Positions 17,025-25,626 are shown, numbered from the stretch's first letter. The stretch: DNA of 64,000 nucleotides from Cohaesibacter sp. ES.047 (GCF_900215505.1 NZ_LT907844.1:4170001-4234000), one strand, 5' to 3'. Made by a program: numbers and translations. Notes: generated by a model from the sequence alone, not told the origin.

Positions 17025-18167
17025 ATGACGGATCATCTAGAAAATTCAGAAAATGGCACGGCCCTTCGGAGAGGTTGGACCACGGGTGCGTGCGCCACAG
17101 CCGCGACAAAGGCGGCTCTCACGGCGTTGATCAGTGGCGAGTTTCCTGATCCGGTGGTCATTACTTTACCCAAAGGACAACAGCCTGCCTTTGCGCTTAC
17201 TCATGAATCGCTACAGAAAGATCATGCAGAAGCCAGCATCATAAAGGATGCCGGGGATGATCCAGATGTCACGCATGGCGCCCTGATTACCGTAAAAGTG
17301 GCTTTTGGGGAAGCAGGCTGCGGAATTGTCTTTCGAGCCGGAGACGGCGTGGGGACGGTCACGCGCCCGGGCCTACCCATTGGCGTTGGCGAGCCTGCGA
17401 TCAACCCGGTTCCGCGCGCGCTGATGACACAGGTCGTCAACAGTCTTGCTGCCGCCCATGACCTTCAGCCGGATGTGGAAATCACGATTTCCGTCCGCAA
17501 TGGCGAAAAGCTGGCGGCAAAAACCTGGAACCCGCGTCTTGGCATCGTCGGCGGGCTATCGATTCTAGGGACAACCGGCATCGTCGTTCCCTTTTCCTGC
17601 TCGGCCTGGATTCATTCGATTCATCGCGGCGTTGATGTCTGCATAGCCGAAGGACAGACGCATGTGGCCGGTTCAACCGGCTCCACGTCCGAACGGGTGG
17701 TTCAGGGGCTTTATGATCTTCCCGATTTCGCCATGCTCGACATGGGAGATTTTGTGGGTGGCATGCTCAAGTATCTACGCAAAAATCCGGTTGCGCGCGT
17801 CACCATCGGAGGCGGGTTTGCCAAGATCTCCAAACTGGCGCAAGGGGCCATGGATCTGCATTCCGGCCGCAGTCAGGTGGATTTCGAATGGATGGCCGAG
17901 CGTTTGCAGAGGCTTGGTGCCGATGCCTCCCTGATAGAACGTGCACACACAGCGAACACCGCCCTTGAAATTCTCCAAGAGGCCCAAAAGGTCGGGCTGG
18001 ATATCGCCGGGCTGATCGCAAGCGAAGCACAGGCAAAGGCGCTCGCCCTGCTCGGTGACGGCCCCATCGCTCTGGATATCATCGTCATTGACAGGGCAGG
18101 AACGCTGCTGGCGCAAACGGAGCCTCTTACGTTTGAGCAACACAGCGCCGGTTCGCCATCAGGATGA
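17025..18167 (+). CDS. cbiD: Cobalt-precorrin-5B C1-methyltransferase CbiD
   Basis: CbiD methylates C1 during corrin formation and is characteristic of the anaerobic pathway; the aerobic route normally uses CobF. The 380-residue protein starts at the ATG at 17025. An upstream ATG at 16947 would place the start inside cobA. The N-terminal RRGWTTGACATAATKAAL is the CbiD signature; NPVPRALM, GGLSILGTTGIV, GSTSE and GGGFAKISKLAQG are also conserved. The stop overlaps cobK by four bases (ATGA at 18164-18167). No cobF is visible in the window, so this gene probably supplies the C1 methylation. Confidence 0.93.
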   Translation: MTDHLENSENGTALRRGWTTGACATAATKAALTALISGEFPDPVVITLPKGQQPAFALTHESLQKDHAEASIIKDAGDDPDVTHGALITVKVAFGEAGCGIVFRAGDGVGTVTRPGLPIGVGEPAINPVPRALMTQVVNSLAAAHDLQPDVEITISVRNGEKLAAKTWNPRLGIVGGLSILGTTGIVVPFSCSAWIHSIHRGVDVCIAEGQTHVAGSTGSTSERVVQGLYDLPDFAMLDMGDFVGGMLKYLRKNPVARVTIGGGFAKISKLAQGAMDLHSGRSQVDFEWMAERLQRLGADASLIERAHTANTALEILQEAQKVGLDIAGLIASEAQAKALALLGDGPIALDIIVIDRAGTLLAQTEPLTFEQHSAGSPSG

Positions 18168-18967
18168 ATGCGATGACGCACACGACAGATCCTGTTCTCG
18201 TTCTTGGCGGCACGGCGGAAGCGCGTACAGTCGTTCAGTTTCTTGTTCTGCACACGAAGCATCCGATTATCGTCTCACTCGCAGGCGTTCTGGGCACCGA
18301 CCCCGAAAAAGCCTTCCGCCAAAGAGGAGATCTGCCATCGGACGATCGACTTTCTTTCAGTGTTGGAGGGTTTGGTGGATCGGCGGGGCTGGTCCGCTAC
18401 ATCACGAGCAACAGCATTGCTGCGATCATCGATGCAACACATCCGTTCGCGCACGCCATGAGCACGAATGCCTGCGCGGCCGCAGCACAATCCGGCATAC
18501 AGATCATTCGCTACACACGCGCGCCTTGGTCGCCAGTCGAGGGAGACCTGTGGATCCAGGTGTCCAGCCTTGAAGAGGCCGCCGAACAGCTTATTCCTCA
18601 TTGTATTGCCATGCTCGCCGTAGGGCGATTGTCATTTGATCCCTTCAGGCACAGAACGGATTGTCACCTTGTCGTGCGCAGTATTGGCGACATCGATCCC
18701 AGCGAGCTTCCCGGACATGCCGAACATGTTCGATCCATGCCCGGGCAGACGGTTGAAGAAGAGCTGTCTTTGATGCAGTCGAGAAGCGTTGAGTGCCTTG
18801 TAACCAAAAATTCCGGCGCGAGCCAATCCTATCTCAAGGTTGTTGCCGCGCGGCGGTTGCGCCTGCCCGTCATCATGATCGAGCGGCCAGTGTTGCCCGA
18901 ATGTCTTGAGATAACCGATACAACTGCGCTCGACAGATGGCTCCTGGAAAGCGATCTGAAGGTCTGA
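18164..18967 (+). CDS. cobK: Precorrin-6A reductase
   Basis: CobK reduces the C18-C19 double bond of precorrin-6A with NADPH. The 267-residue protein has the N-terminal VLVLGGTAEAR nucleotide-binding motif, ATHPFAHAMSTNA (the conserved THPxA segment), and a C-terminal LVTKNSGAS signature followed by an LPVIMIERP stretch. It is translationally coupled to cbiD. A CbiJ assignment is the same family; the cob symbol follows the rest of the locus. Confidence 0.93.
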   Translation: MNAMTHTTDPVLVLGGTAEARTVVQFLVLHTKHPIIVSLAGVLGTDPEKAFRQRGDLPSDDRLSFSVGGFGGSAGLVRYITSNSIAAIIDATHPFAHAMSTNACAAAAQSGIQIIRYTRAPWSPVEGDLWIQVSSLEEAAEQLIPHCIAMLAVGRLSFDPFRHRTDCHLVVRSIGDIDPSELPGHAEHVRSMPGQTVEEELSLMQSRSVECLVTKNSGASQSYLKVVAARRLRLPVIMIERPVLPECLEITDTTALDRWLLESDLKV

Positions 18968-19385
18968 TGTCAGTCTAGTGATGGCGCAAGTTTGAGGTTT
19001 TGGAAGCATTTGTTCAAATGCGCCAAAAATTGGGCTTCCAACGCTCGCCTTATAAGCAAAAGTATATTGTTCCCTAGCGTGTTTTCGTCAAAAGCAGCCC
19101 AGACTCGCTAAGGTTTTGATTATAAAAATCATATCATTAGCTGTATATTCACAAGATCAAAATTGAAAATTTGTAACAATCTCATGAAAACACATTTTCG
19201 CAACAAATCTATTCTTTCGCAATTGTTGCTTATGATGTAATCTTCTACCGTTGGTTCTTCTGAGACGTCGAAACGCCCGTTGTGTATCGCGCTGGTCGCA
19301 TCGAGCCAGACGGAAAAGATGACTACCCCCTTTCGTATATGAGGTGCGACGGGGACAAGGCCCAAAAGTCAAAAGGAAAGTCAAG
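18968..19385 (+). promoter_or_regulatory. Long AT-rich leader of the cold-shock gene
   Basis: No gene is seen in these 418 bases. The part after about 19080 is much more AT-rich than the flanks and would give a long 5' untranslated region ahead of cspA, a common arrangement for cold-shock mRNAs. The promoter was not pinned down. Confidence 0.4.
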
Positions 19386-19595
19386 ATGGCAACCGGAACT
19401 GTTAAGTGGTTCAACCCAACCAAAGGCTATGGCTTCATTGAGCCGTCCGATGGTGGCAAAGACGCTTTTGTTCATATTTCTGCGGTTGAGCGTTCCGGCC
19501 TGACAACCCTGACCGAAGGTCAGCAGGTTGAATTTGAAATGGTCGAGGGTCGCAATGGCAAAGAGAATGCAGACAACCTGAAAGTGATCGGCTAA
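19386..19595 (+). CDS. cspA: Cold-shock domain protein (CspA family)
   Basis: This small RNA- and ssDNA-binding OB-fold protein has 69 residues, the normal length. [16 protein letters not shown] contains RNP1 (KGYGFI) and AFVHISAVE contains RNP2. The start ATG at 19386 follows AAAGGAAAGTC. A strong rho-independent terminator follows 40 bases after the stop. It acts as an RNA chaperone, probably induced by cold or growth state. Which Csp paralogue it is cannot be told. Confidence 0.93.
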   Translation: MATGTVKWFNPTKGYGFIEPSDGGKDAFVHISAVERSGLTTLTEGQQVEFEMVEGRNGKENADNLKVIG

Positions 19596-19636
19596 CAGGC
19601 ATACTCGCTTCCATTGTAGGCGCATGAAATAGGGGG

Positions 19637-19666
19637 CCCTGATGCCGCGCATCAGGGTTCTCTTTT
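19637..19666 (+). terminator. Rho-independent terminator of cspA
   Basis: An 8-bp perfect stem, CCCTGATG / CATCAGGG, with a CCGCG loop, is followed by TTCTCTTTT. It sits directly after cspA and before the tRNA. Confidence 0.85.
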
Positions 19667-19857
19667 GGCTCCCGCTCTCCTAGACACCTGCCCCTCCCCC
19701 TCACCAGACTTTTCTTGTTCCCGTCCCAACTTTAAAAAGGCGTCGTCTTGCCGGCCTCTCCGTCAGGCTTTGGGATAAGCGTTTGTTACCAAGGAAAAAG
19801 CGAATTTGGCGCTTGCGATTCACCGCAAAGCTTTTTATAACCCCACTCACCGCATAA

Positions 19858-19932
19858 GCGCCCTTCGTCTAGCGGTTAGGACGCCGCCCTTTCACGGCGG
19901 TAACACGGGTTCGAGTCCCGTAGGGCGTACCA
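19858..19932 (+). tRNA. tRNA-Glu (anticodon TTC)
   Basis: The 75-base gene folds as a cloverleaf: acceptor GCGCCCT / AGGGCGT (with one G-U pair), D-arm TCTAGCGGTTAGGA, anticodon arm CCGCCCTTTCACGGCGG with TTC, T-arm ACGGGTTCGAGTCCCGT, and an encoded CCA end. A decayed serine recombinase reads antisense into its 3' half, which suggests use of this gene as an integration site. Confidence 0.95.
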
Positions 19933-20408
19933 TTCCCGAACAAAACTGGGCACTATAGACGTGCTTAGTTTGTCGGGGTTGCAAATAGCATGCGCCAGAG
20001 CATGTTTTGATCCGCTGATCCTCACTTCATTATCATTCAGCATAATCTGTTCTATGAACAGGTTCAAATATGCTTTTTGCATGCTCGGATTTCCGCCGAA
20101 AAACTTTTCGCGCATGAGTTTGGCAAAAGCTTCCAACTTCTCGGGCGTGATGGCGAGATCGTCATCGCTGATCTGTCGCGACAAAAGCTCTACCTGCTCT
20201 TCCAACTCGTCTCGGTATGCTTTTGTTTTGGTGATGCGTTCCTTGAGCTGCGGATCATTAAGGTCAATGAGACCTTCTTCGATCGCTGCATACAGGTTTG
20301 AAAGCGCAGCCGCTTTTGCAGAATGCTCTTTCTTGATTTGTGCCAGTTTCTGTTTCAGTGCTTCTTTGCCACCCTTCGAACGATCCATGATTTCCTGAAG
20401 AGTTAGGT
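19876..20408 (-). pseudogene. C-terminal remnant of a large serine recombinase / site-specific integrase
   Basis: About 175 residues remain of what looks like the coiled-coil and C-terminal part of a resolvase-family recombinase: a Lys/Glu-rich helix (KEALKQKLAQIKKEH), LYAAIEEGLIDLNDPQLKERI, MQKAYLNLFIEQI and VRISGSKHALA. The catalytic N-terminal domain is missing; an IS21-like element begins at 20409 and cuts it off. The C-terminus ends REWYALRDSNPCYRRERAAS, encoded antisense within tRNA-Glu, as seen in integrases sitting at a tRNA attachment site. Loss of the catalytic domain makes it non-functional. Confidence 0.75.
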
Positions 20409-20510
20409 TGCGCATTCCGGTCTTATCCGGCCACTGATTCCGACAGCATCCGGCCACCCATTCCGATTTGATCCGGCCATTGATTCCGGAGCATTCGGCC
20501 CCCCCTTGTG
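20409..20510. repeat. Left-end multiple repeats of the IS21-like element
   Basis: Within the first 100 bases the blocks TATCCGGCCACTGATTCCG, CATCCGGCCACCCATTCCG and GATCCGGCCATTGATTCCG recur at a spacing of about 26-30 bases. The right end (about 22918-22992) has related inverted copies. These fit transposase-binding sites. Confidence 0.75.
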
Positions 20511-20585
20511 AAGGGGATTTGTCGACCGTTTTGAGGTAATCACTCACCGGCTATCTTGTGTTCTTTTGGAGCGTGAGAAAGCCCC

Positions 20586-22115
20586 ATGAAGAGATTACCA
20601 ATGCGCAAGATCCGGGAAGCCCTTCGGCTTCGGGCAGAAGGCTTGTCAGGACGCCGAGTGGCGCAAAGCCTTTCGATAGGACGAGCAACGATATCGGACT
20701 ATTTCCGTCGCGCGGATTTGGCTGGTTTGGCATGGCCTCTGCCGGTTGATTTGTCTGACAGTGATCTGGAACTTCTTCTTTACCCATCCCAACCTGGGGC
20801 GTCCTCTCGCGCGGTACCGCAGCCAGACTGGGCTCATATGCATGCCGAGCTGCGCCGCAAAGGTGTGACGCTGGCTCTGTTGTGGCAGGAATATCGCGAG
20901 GTTCATCCTGACGGCTATGGTTACAGCCAATATTGTGCCCGCTATTCAGCGTGGGAAGGCAAGCTTTCGCCGGTAATGCGCCAGCGTCACCCCGCTGGTG
21001 AACGGTTGTTTGTCGATTATGCGGGCCAGACCGTGGATGTGATCTGTCCTCAGACCGGTGAAGTGCGCACAGCTCAGATCTTTGTGGCCACGCTTGGGGC
21101 GTCGAACTACACCTATGTGGAGGCCAGTTGGACCCAGAGCCTGCCGGATTGGATATCGAGCCATGTGCGGGCCTTCGATTTCTTCGGCGGTGTGCCTGCG
21201 ATGATTGTCTCAGATAATCTGAAGTCAGCGGTAATCAAGGCCTGTTTCCATGACCCGGCGATCAACCGCACCTATGGGGATATGGCTGCACATTACGATA
21301 CCGCCGTTGTGCCCGCTCGTCCGCATAAACCCAAGGACAAAGCCAAGGTCGAGACGGCGGTTCAATTGGCCGAGCGCTGGGTATTGGCTCGACTTCGCAA
21401 CCAGACCTTCTTTGGCCTGGACGAGCTGAACGCAGCAATTCGCCCTCTACAAGATCAGCTCAATGCCAAGGTCACCCGGCATCTGGGTACCAGCCGCCGG
21501 GCCTTGTTTGAGAGCCTGGACAAACCAGCCATGAAGCCAGTGCCCCGGGAGCCATACGTCTATGCCGAATGGAAGCAGTGTCGTGCTGGGATTGACTATC
21601 ACATCGATGTGGACCGGCACTATTACTCGGTACCCTACCAGCTGATCAAACAAAGGCTATGGGTGCGGGTCGCCGCGCGGACCATCGAAGTCTTCCATAA
21701 AGGTCAGAGGGTTGCGTCTCACGTCCGCATCTCTGGTAACCGCCAACATTCCACCCAGAAAGAACATATGCCGTCCAATCATCGCCATCGTGCCGACTGG
21801 ACGCCGGAAAGCATCCGAAGGCAAGCCGTCCGCATCGGCCCCAATGTCGATACCTATGTTGAGGTCGTCATGCGCCGACGCAAACACCCAGAACAAGCCT
21901 ATCGCAGTTGCATGGGCGTGCTCAAGCTTGCCCGATCTTTTGGCAATGCTCGCCTCGATGCTGCCTGTGAACGCGCGCTCGAGATCAACAGCTACACCTA
22001 CCAATCCCTGCATTCCATTCTCAAGAATGGTCTGGATCGACAACGCCGAGAAACGCCCACGGACGGCCCCGCGATCACCCACCCCAATATCCGTGGTGCA
22101 GATTACTTCCATTGA
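20586..22115 (+). CDS. istA: IS21-family transposase IstA
   Basis: The 509-residue DDE transposase is full length. An N-terminal helix-turn-helix region (LSGRRVAQSLSIGRATISDYF) is followed by an rve-type catalytic core with D in FVDYAGQTVDV, D in IVSDNLKSAVI and E in KAKVETAVQLAERWV. A C-terminal beta region follows. The istB start lies directly downstream, giving coupled expression. No frameshift is seen, so the element may still be active. Confidence 0.93.
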   Translation: MKRLPMRKIREALRLRAEGLSGRRVAQSLSIGRATISDYFRRADLAGLAWPLPVDLSDSDLELLLYPSQPGASSRAVPQPDWAHMHAELRRKGVTLALLWQEYREVHPDGYGYSQYCARYSAWEGKLSPVMRQRHPAGERLFVDYAGQTVDVICPQTGEVRTAQIFVATLGASNYTYVEASWTQSLPDWISSHVRAFDFFGGVPAMIVSDNLKSAVIKACFHDPAINRTYGDMAAHYDTAVVPARPHKPKDKAKVETAVQLAERWVLARLRNQTFFGLDELNAAIRPLQDQLNAKVTRHLGTSRRALFESLDKPAMKPVPREPYVYAEWKQCRAGIDYHIDVDRHYYSVPYQLIKQRLWVRVAARTIEVFHKGQRVASHVRISGNRQHSTQKEHMPSNHRHRADWTPESIRRQAVRIGPNVDTYVEVVMRRRKHPEQAYRSCMGVLKLARSFGNARLDAACERALEINSYTYQSLHSILKNGLDRQRRETPTDGPAITHPNIRGADYFH

Positions 22116-22126
22116 AAGGACAGGAT

Positions 22127-22885
22127 ATGCTGACACATCCAACCCTGGAGCAGCTCAATAGCCTCAAGCTCGACGGCATGGCAGAGGCCTTCACCGAGCT
22201 GGCCAGCCAAGACGGAACGGCTGATCTGACCCACGCCGAATGGCTGGAGCTACTCATCGACAGAGAAGCTGCCAGCCGCGAGACCAAGCGGTTCGAGAGC
22301 CGAATGCGAACCGCACGTCTGCGCCATGTCGGAGCCGCCCCAGAAGATGTCGACTACAAAACCAGACGTGGGCTGGACAAGGCGCTGTTCCAGCAACTGC
22401 TGACAGGTAAATGGATACGGGACAAACGGAACTTGATGATCACCGGCTCATGTGGCGTCGGTAAAACCTGGTTAGCCTGTGCGCTCGCCCAGGCCGCTTG
22501 TCGAAGTGGTGTCACCGTGCTTTACAAACGTGTGCCGCGTCTGTTTAGCGAATTGGAGATGGCCCATGCAGACGGGCGCTTCCCGCGCCTCTTTCGAAGC
22601 CTTACCAAAACCCAACTCCTGATCCTCGATGACTGGGGACCCGACCGTCTGAATGCAAACCAGAGACGGGACCTCATGGAAATCGTCGAAGAACGATATG
22701 GTGCAGGGTCAATCCTGATCACCAGCCAATTGCCGCTGAAAACCTGGCACGAGGTTATCGGCGAACCTACCTTCGCCGACGCTATCCTCGATCGGCTCGT
22801 GCACAACGCATATCGCCTCGAACTCGAAGGCCAGTCCTTCCGAAAAACCCATGTCAAAACGGGTGACGAAAACAACAAAAGCTGA
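22127..22885 (+). CDS. istB: IS21-family helper ATPase IstB
   Basis: The 252-residue AAA+ (DnaC-like) ATPase assists IstA by shaping target DNA. Walker A is GSCGVGKTWLA, Walker B is LLILDDWG, and QRRDLMEIVEERY and ILITSQLP are conserved IstB segments. The start at 22127 has AAAGGACAG upstream. An in-frame TTG at 22112 overlaps istA and is a weaker choice. Confidence 0.93.
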   Translation: MLTHPTLEQLNSLKLDGMAEAFTELASQDGTADLTHAEWLELLIDREAASRETKRFESRMRTARLRHVGAAPEDVDYKTRRGLDKALFQQLLTGKWIRDKRNLMITGSCGVGKTWLACALAQAACRSGVTVLYKRVPRLFSELEMAHADGRFPRLFRSLTKTQLLILDDWGPDRLNANQRRDLMEIVEERYGAGSILITSQLPLKTWHEVIGEPTFADAILDRLVHNAYRLELEGQSFRKTHVKTGDENNKS

Positions 22886-22992
22886 TACCTAAATCTTCAG
22901 GCCTCAAGACGGCACGCCAAAGGTGGCCGGATACTCCGGATTAGGTGGCCGGATGTTATCGGAATGGCCGGCCGAATGCTCCGGAATGCGCA

Positions 22993-23125
22993 AGCGGGTT
23001 GAGCCCGTAGCTTTTGACGATTGCGGTGAAGTGCCGACTGGTAAAAACCAAACCATTGTCCGAGCGGAGAAGGAATTCCCGATCGACACGACCAAGTGTT
23101 CCAAATCGACTGATCAGAGCATGCT
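22993..23125 (-). pseudogene. IS3-family OrfB remnant, 3' piece
   Basis: Read on the minus strand this piece encodes EHALISRFGTLGRVDREF, LLRSDNGLVFTSRHF and TAIVKSYGL, clearly homologous to the OrfB at 25991-26692 of the intact element but diverged at many third positions. It is cut on the left by the IS21-like end at 22992. On the right it is interrupted by the IS5-like element; its 5' continuation lies at 25573-25626. Confidence 0.85.
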
Positions 23126-23192
23126 CTAGGTTCTGTTGACAAACTGTATTCCCAAATCAGCTGAGATATGATTCTGATGTCCATTTTCAAGA

Positions 23193-24722
23193 ATTTAGGC
23201 ATTAGTTTTCGTCTCGCCTTCCAGCGTTTGCATTCATGCGCTGCCGATTGTAGGGCGTGGCGGCTTTGAGACGACGGTTGATCAGACTCTGATACGCGGA
23301 TTGGGTACCGCAGGACTTTGGTTCGTCTCGGGCCTTCCTCTGTCTCAAATTGGCGCGTGTTACCGTTTCAGGCTCGCAGAATCACAACGAGGTTTACCCT
23401 GACCGGCCACCACACCCAACAATCGGCAGCTTGATGGAATAAACTAGCCTTCTCCTCCTCCTTTGTGTTTTTGTTGTCCATGATTTTCCAACTCTGTTTC
23501 GTCGCGTTACCTTTGTGATGCGAGGAGAACTGTTGTGGCAATGGCCCACACAAAAGCCGCAAGTTCTCGAGCAATCGCAACTATGACAATGTTGGTAAGG
23601 CAACCTCTGGCCTGCATGCGGCGATAGCGCTGGCATAGGCGCACTTGGACTTTCCAGGCAATCATTCTGATTTCCTCCGGAAGTCCTTCATTCCGTTTGA
23701 GGAGTTCTGGACTGATGCGTGCAGGCAATCTGTAGGTCCAGGCTCCTTCGACCAACATGCGTCGTGCACGCGTATTACCAGCTTTGGTGATCGAACCGCG
23801 AGATATGCTTGCACCGGTTGAATGTTCTTTGGGGACGAGGCCCAGCCATGCCATGAACTGGCGAGGACTTTGGAAACGTCGAAAGTCCCCAATTTCCGAT
23901 ACCAGTGTCATCGCCGAGATTTGGGCAACTCCTCGCAGAGCTTGGATCGCCTGAACCACTGGACTAAGTGACCATTCAGGCAGGAGCTCTTGCATTTGCT
24001 GGACAAGTCGATCACGACGTTCTTCAATCTGTTTGATCGCGTGAATGTACTCTTCCATAGCAAACTGTTGGGCCCGTTGTTCAAACCGTTGTCGAGCCAA
24101 CCAATTACGATGAGCCTTACTCCAATGGGTACGACCTTCGAAGATTTTGCCGTGGCGCAATAGGAATGAAAGAAGATGTTGGCGCGCACGACGCAAATTC
24201 GAGACGGCTACTTCTCTTGCTCGGCACAGATCTCGCATAGCCTCATGTGTCTCATCTGGAACCCAGATCGATGATAGCTCATCTGCGCGCAGAAAGGCTG
24301 CAAGAGACACAGCGTCTCGGCGATCCGTTTTGATCTGGTTGCCAGGACGCGTGGGTACAAGCGAAGGTGCAACGACGAGACATTCATAACCAAGACTGGT
24401 AAGCTGGCGATACAAGCCATAACCCGTTGGGCCAGCTTCATAACAAAAACACAAGCGACCATGACGATCAGCAAGCTTACCGACAAACTTGCGCACCGCA
24501 TCAGCACGGTTGGCGATTTCACCATAATAGCGAACCTCGCCTTTGCGTCCCGCTTCTGCTAGCCCGATGGCTATCTTTTCCTTGCTCACATCCAAACCAA
24601 CATAAATTGCTATATCATCATCCACGGCTCGTCTCCTATATTTGAGGCTCTGACGCTTCAGTTAACCCTCGTTTTAAGCATATAGCGAGACGGGTCACCG
24701 GCACTCTCATGGACATGGGGTC
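23193..24722 (-). mobile_element. IS110/IS1111-like element nested in the IS5-like element
   Basis: Boundaries are approximate. TCAAGA occurs on both sides (23187-23192 and 24723-24728), and a subterminal inverted repeat CGTCTCGC (23210-23217) / GCGAGACG (24685-24692) lies just inside, as in IS1111-group elements. The transposase at 23507-24625 has about 100 bases upstream and about 310 bases of noncoding DNA downstream; the latter is where IS1111-type elements would be expected to encode their bridge RNA. Confidence 0.7.
23507..24625 (-). CDS. IS110-family transposase
   Basis: The 372-residue DEDD-type transposase (recombinase) has VGLDVSKE at the N-terminus, the acidic residue of CYEAGPTG, KTDRRDAVSLA in the RuvC-like domain, a long central coiled region, and the C-terminal Tnp20 domain with ALRGVAQISAMTLVSEIGDF and the serine-bearing SRGSITKAGNTRARRMLVEG. 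It is intact. Members of this family recombine with the help of a structured element-encoded RNA. The downstream noncoding stretch 23193-23506 is the candidate location. Confidence 0.92.
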   Translation of the reverse strand: MDDDIAIYVGLDVSKEKIAIGLAEAGRKGEVRYYGEIANRADAVRKFVGKLADRHGRLCFCYEAGPTGYGLYRQLTSLGYECLVVAPSLVPTRPGNQIKTDRRDAVSLAAFLRADELSSIWVPDETHEAMRDLCRAREVAVSNLRRARQHLLSFLLRHGKIFEGRTHWSKAHRNWLARQRFEQRAQQFAMEEYIHAIKQIEERRDRLVQQMQELLPEWSLSPVVQAIQALRGVAQISAMTLVSEIGDFRRFQSPRQFMAWLGLVPKEHSTGASISRGSITKAGNTRARRMLVEGAWTYRLPARISPELLKRNEGLPEEIRMIAWKVQVRLCQRYRRMQARGCLTNIVIVAIARELAAFVWAIATTVLLASQR

Positions 24723-24748
24723 TCAAGATAGCTTTCAAGGAGGCTATC

Positions 24749-25572
24749 TTGTTGCGATTGACGATGAGCGATGCGGAATGGGCATTTTTCGAACCTTTCA
24801 TGCACTCGATCCGTGGTCGTGGCGGTCGCCCGGCGGGAGATCATCGCTTGGTACTTGACGGGGTCTTCTGGATTGCTCGTACTGGAGCACAGTGGCGTGA
24901 CTTGCCGGCGGAGTTCGGTAAATGGTCGTCGGTCTATCGCCAATTCCGACGCTGGACTTTGGCGGGTCTCTGGGAAATGGTTCTTGAGGCGCTGAACGAG
25001 AGTGGCGCCGCACCAAATCAGGTTCAAATGATCGACAGCACCGTCACCCGCGCCATCATCCACTGCCCGGCAGGGCATTGCGTTAGCAATGTCCCGAGAG
25101 AGGAGGCCGCGGGCGCAAAAGGGGGACTCCAAAAGAAGGTTTTGGCCGTTCAAAAGGTGGCTTCACGACGAAAATTCATCTGATCACGAATGCGCATGGC
25201 TTACCCATCAAGGCCGAGATATCACCGGGGCAGTGCTCCGACTATACCGGTTATGACCTGTTGCAAGATGAGGATTTGCCAGATCCAAAGGTCTTCATTG
25301 CAGACAGGGGCTATGACGCGAATGCAATCAGAGAGGATGTTGAGGGCAAGGGAGGGATTGCCATTATTCCTGGAAGATCAAATCGCAAGAAACAGCCCTT
25401 TCTCGACCCTTTCGTCTATGCATTACGCAACCAGATCGAGCGATGCTTCAACAAACTCAAGAATGCCAGACGACTGGCAACCCGATATGACAAAACGGCA
25501 AATAGCTATCTGGACTTCATTCACATCGTATCAGCAAGGCTTTGGATCAAAAAGTTTGTCAACAGAACCTAG
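24749..25572 (+). CDS. IS5-family transposase in two frames (probable programmed -1 frameshift)
   Basis: The first frame (24749-25183) encodes the N-terminal half with MSDAEWAFFEPFM, RGGRPAGDHR, GAQWRDLP and the first catalytic D in QMIDSTVTRA. The second frame, one base back, is open from about 25087 to the TAG at 25570-25572. It encodes SKGGFTTKIHLITNAHGLP, the second D in FIADRGYDANAIR and the E of RNQIERCFNKLKNARRLATRYDK. The overlap contains A-runs (CGCAAAAGG, CCAAAAGAAGG) suited to slippage. Two-frame transposases joined by frameshifting are normal in the IS427 group, so this is likely functional and not decayed. Confidence 0.85.
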
Positions 25573-25626
25573 GGCTGCTGTAGCCGTCGTTGCCTTGCCT
25601 GTTCGTGAGAGATGCCAGCAGAGAAG
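25573..25626 (-). pseudogene. IS3-family OrfB remnant, 5' piece
   Basis: On the minus strand this encodes LLCWHLSRTGKATTATAAL, which continues in frame into the 22993-23125 piece when the IS5-like element is removed. It is cut at 25626, exactly where the second IS3-like element begins. Nothing upstream of this point of the remnant is visible elsewhere in the window. Confidence 0.8.

Larger units (their letters stand above)
20409..22992 (+). mobile_element. IS21-like insertion sequence
   Basis: The 2,584-bp element is bounded by TGCGCATTCCGG (20409-20420) and its inverted complement CCGGAATGCGCA (22981-22992), with TG/CA ends. Inside both ends are repeated ATCCGGCCA and ATTCCG blocks, the multiple transposase-binding repeats typical of IS21. 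It carries istA and istB, both intact. The flanks (AGTTAGGT left, AGCGGGTT right) are not a target duplication. The left flank is recombinase and the right flank is an IS3-like remnant, so a rearrangement accompanied or followed insertion. Confidence 0.9.
23126..25572 (+). mobile_element. IS5-like (IS427-type) element, split by an IS110-like insertion
   Basis: A perfect 20-base inverted repeat, CTAGGTTCTGTTGACAAACT at 23126-23145 and its complement at 25553-25572, bounds the element; the outer CTAG is the likely target duplication. Removing it joins the two IS3 remnant pieces across a single CTAG in frame, which supports the boundaries. Its transposase lies in two overlapping frames at 24749-25572. 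The left 60 bases are separated from the transposase by an IS110-family element at about 23193-24722. Confidence 0.85.

Noticed and set aside
20409-20510. Regular repeats at the IS21-like end considered as an operator or CRISPR-like array
   Set aside because: Inverted copies at the opposite end of the same element identify them as transposase-binding sites.
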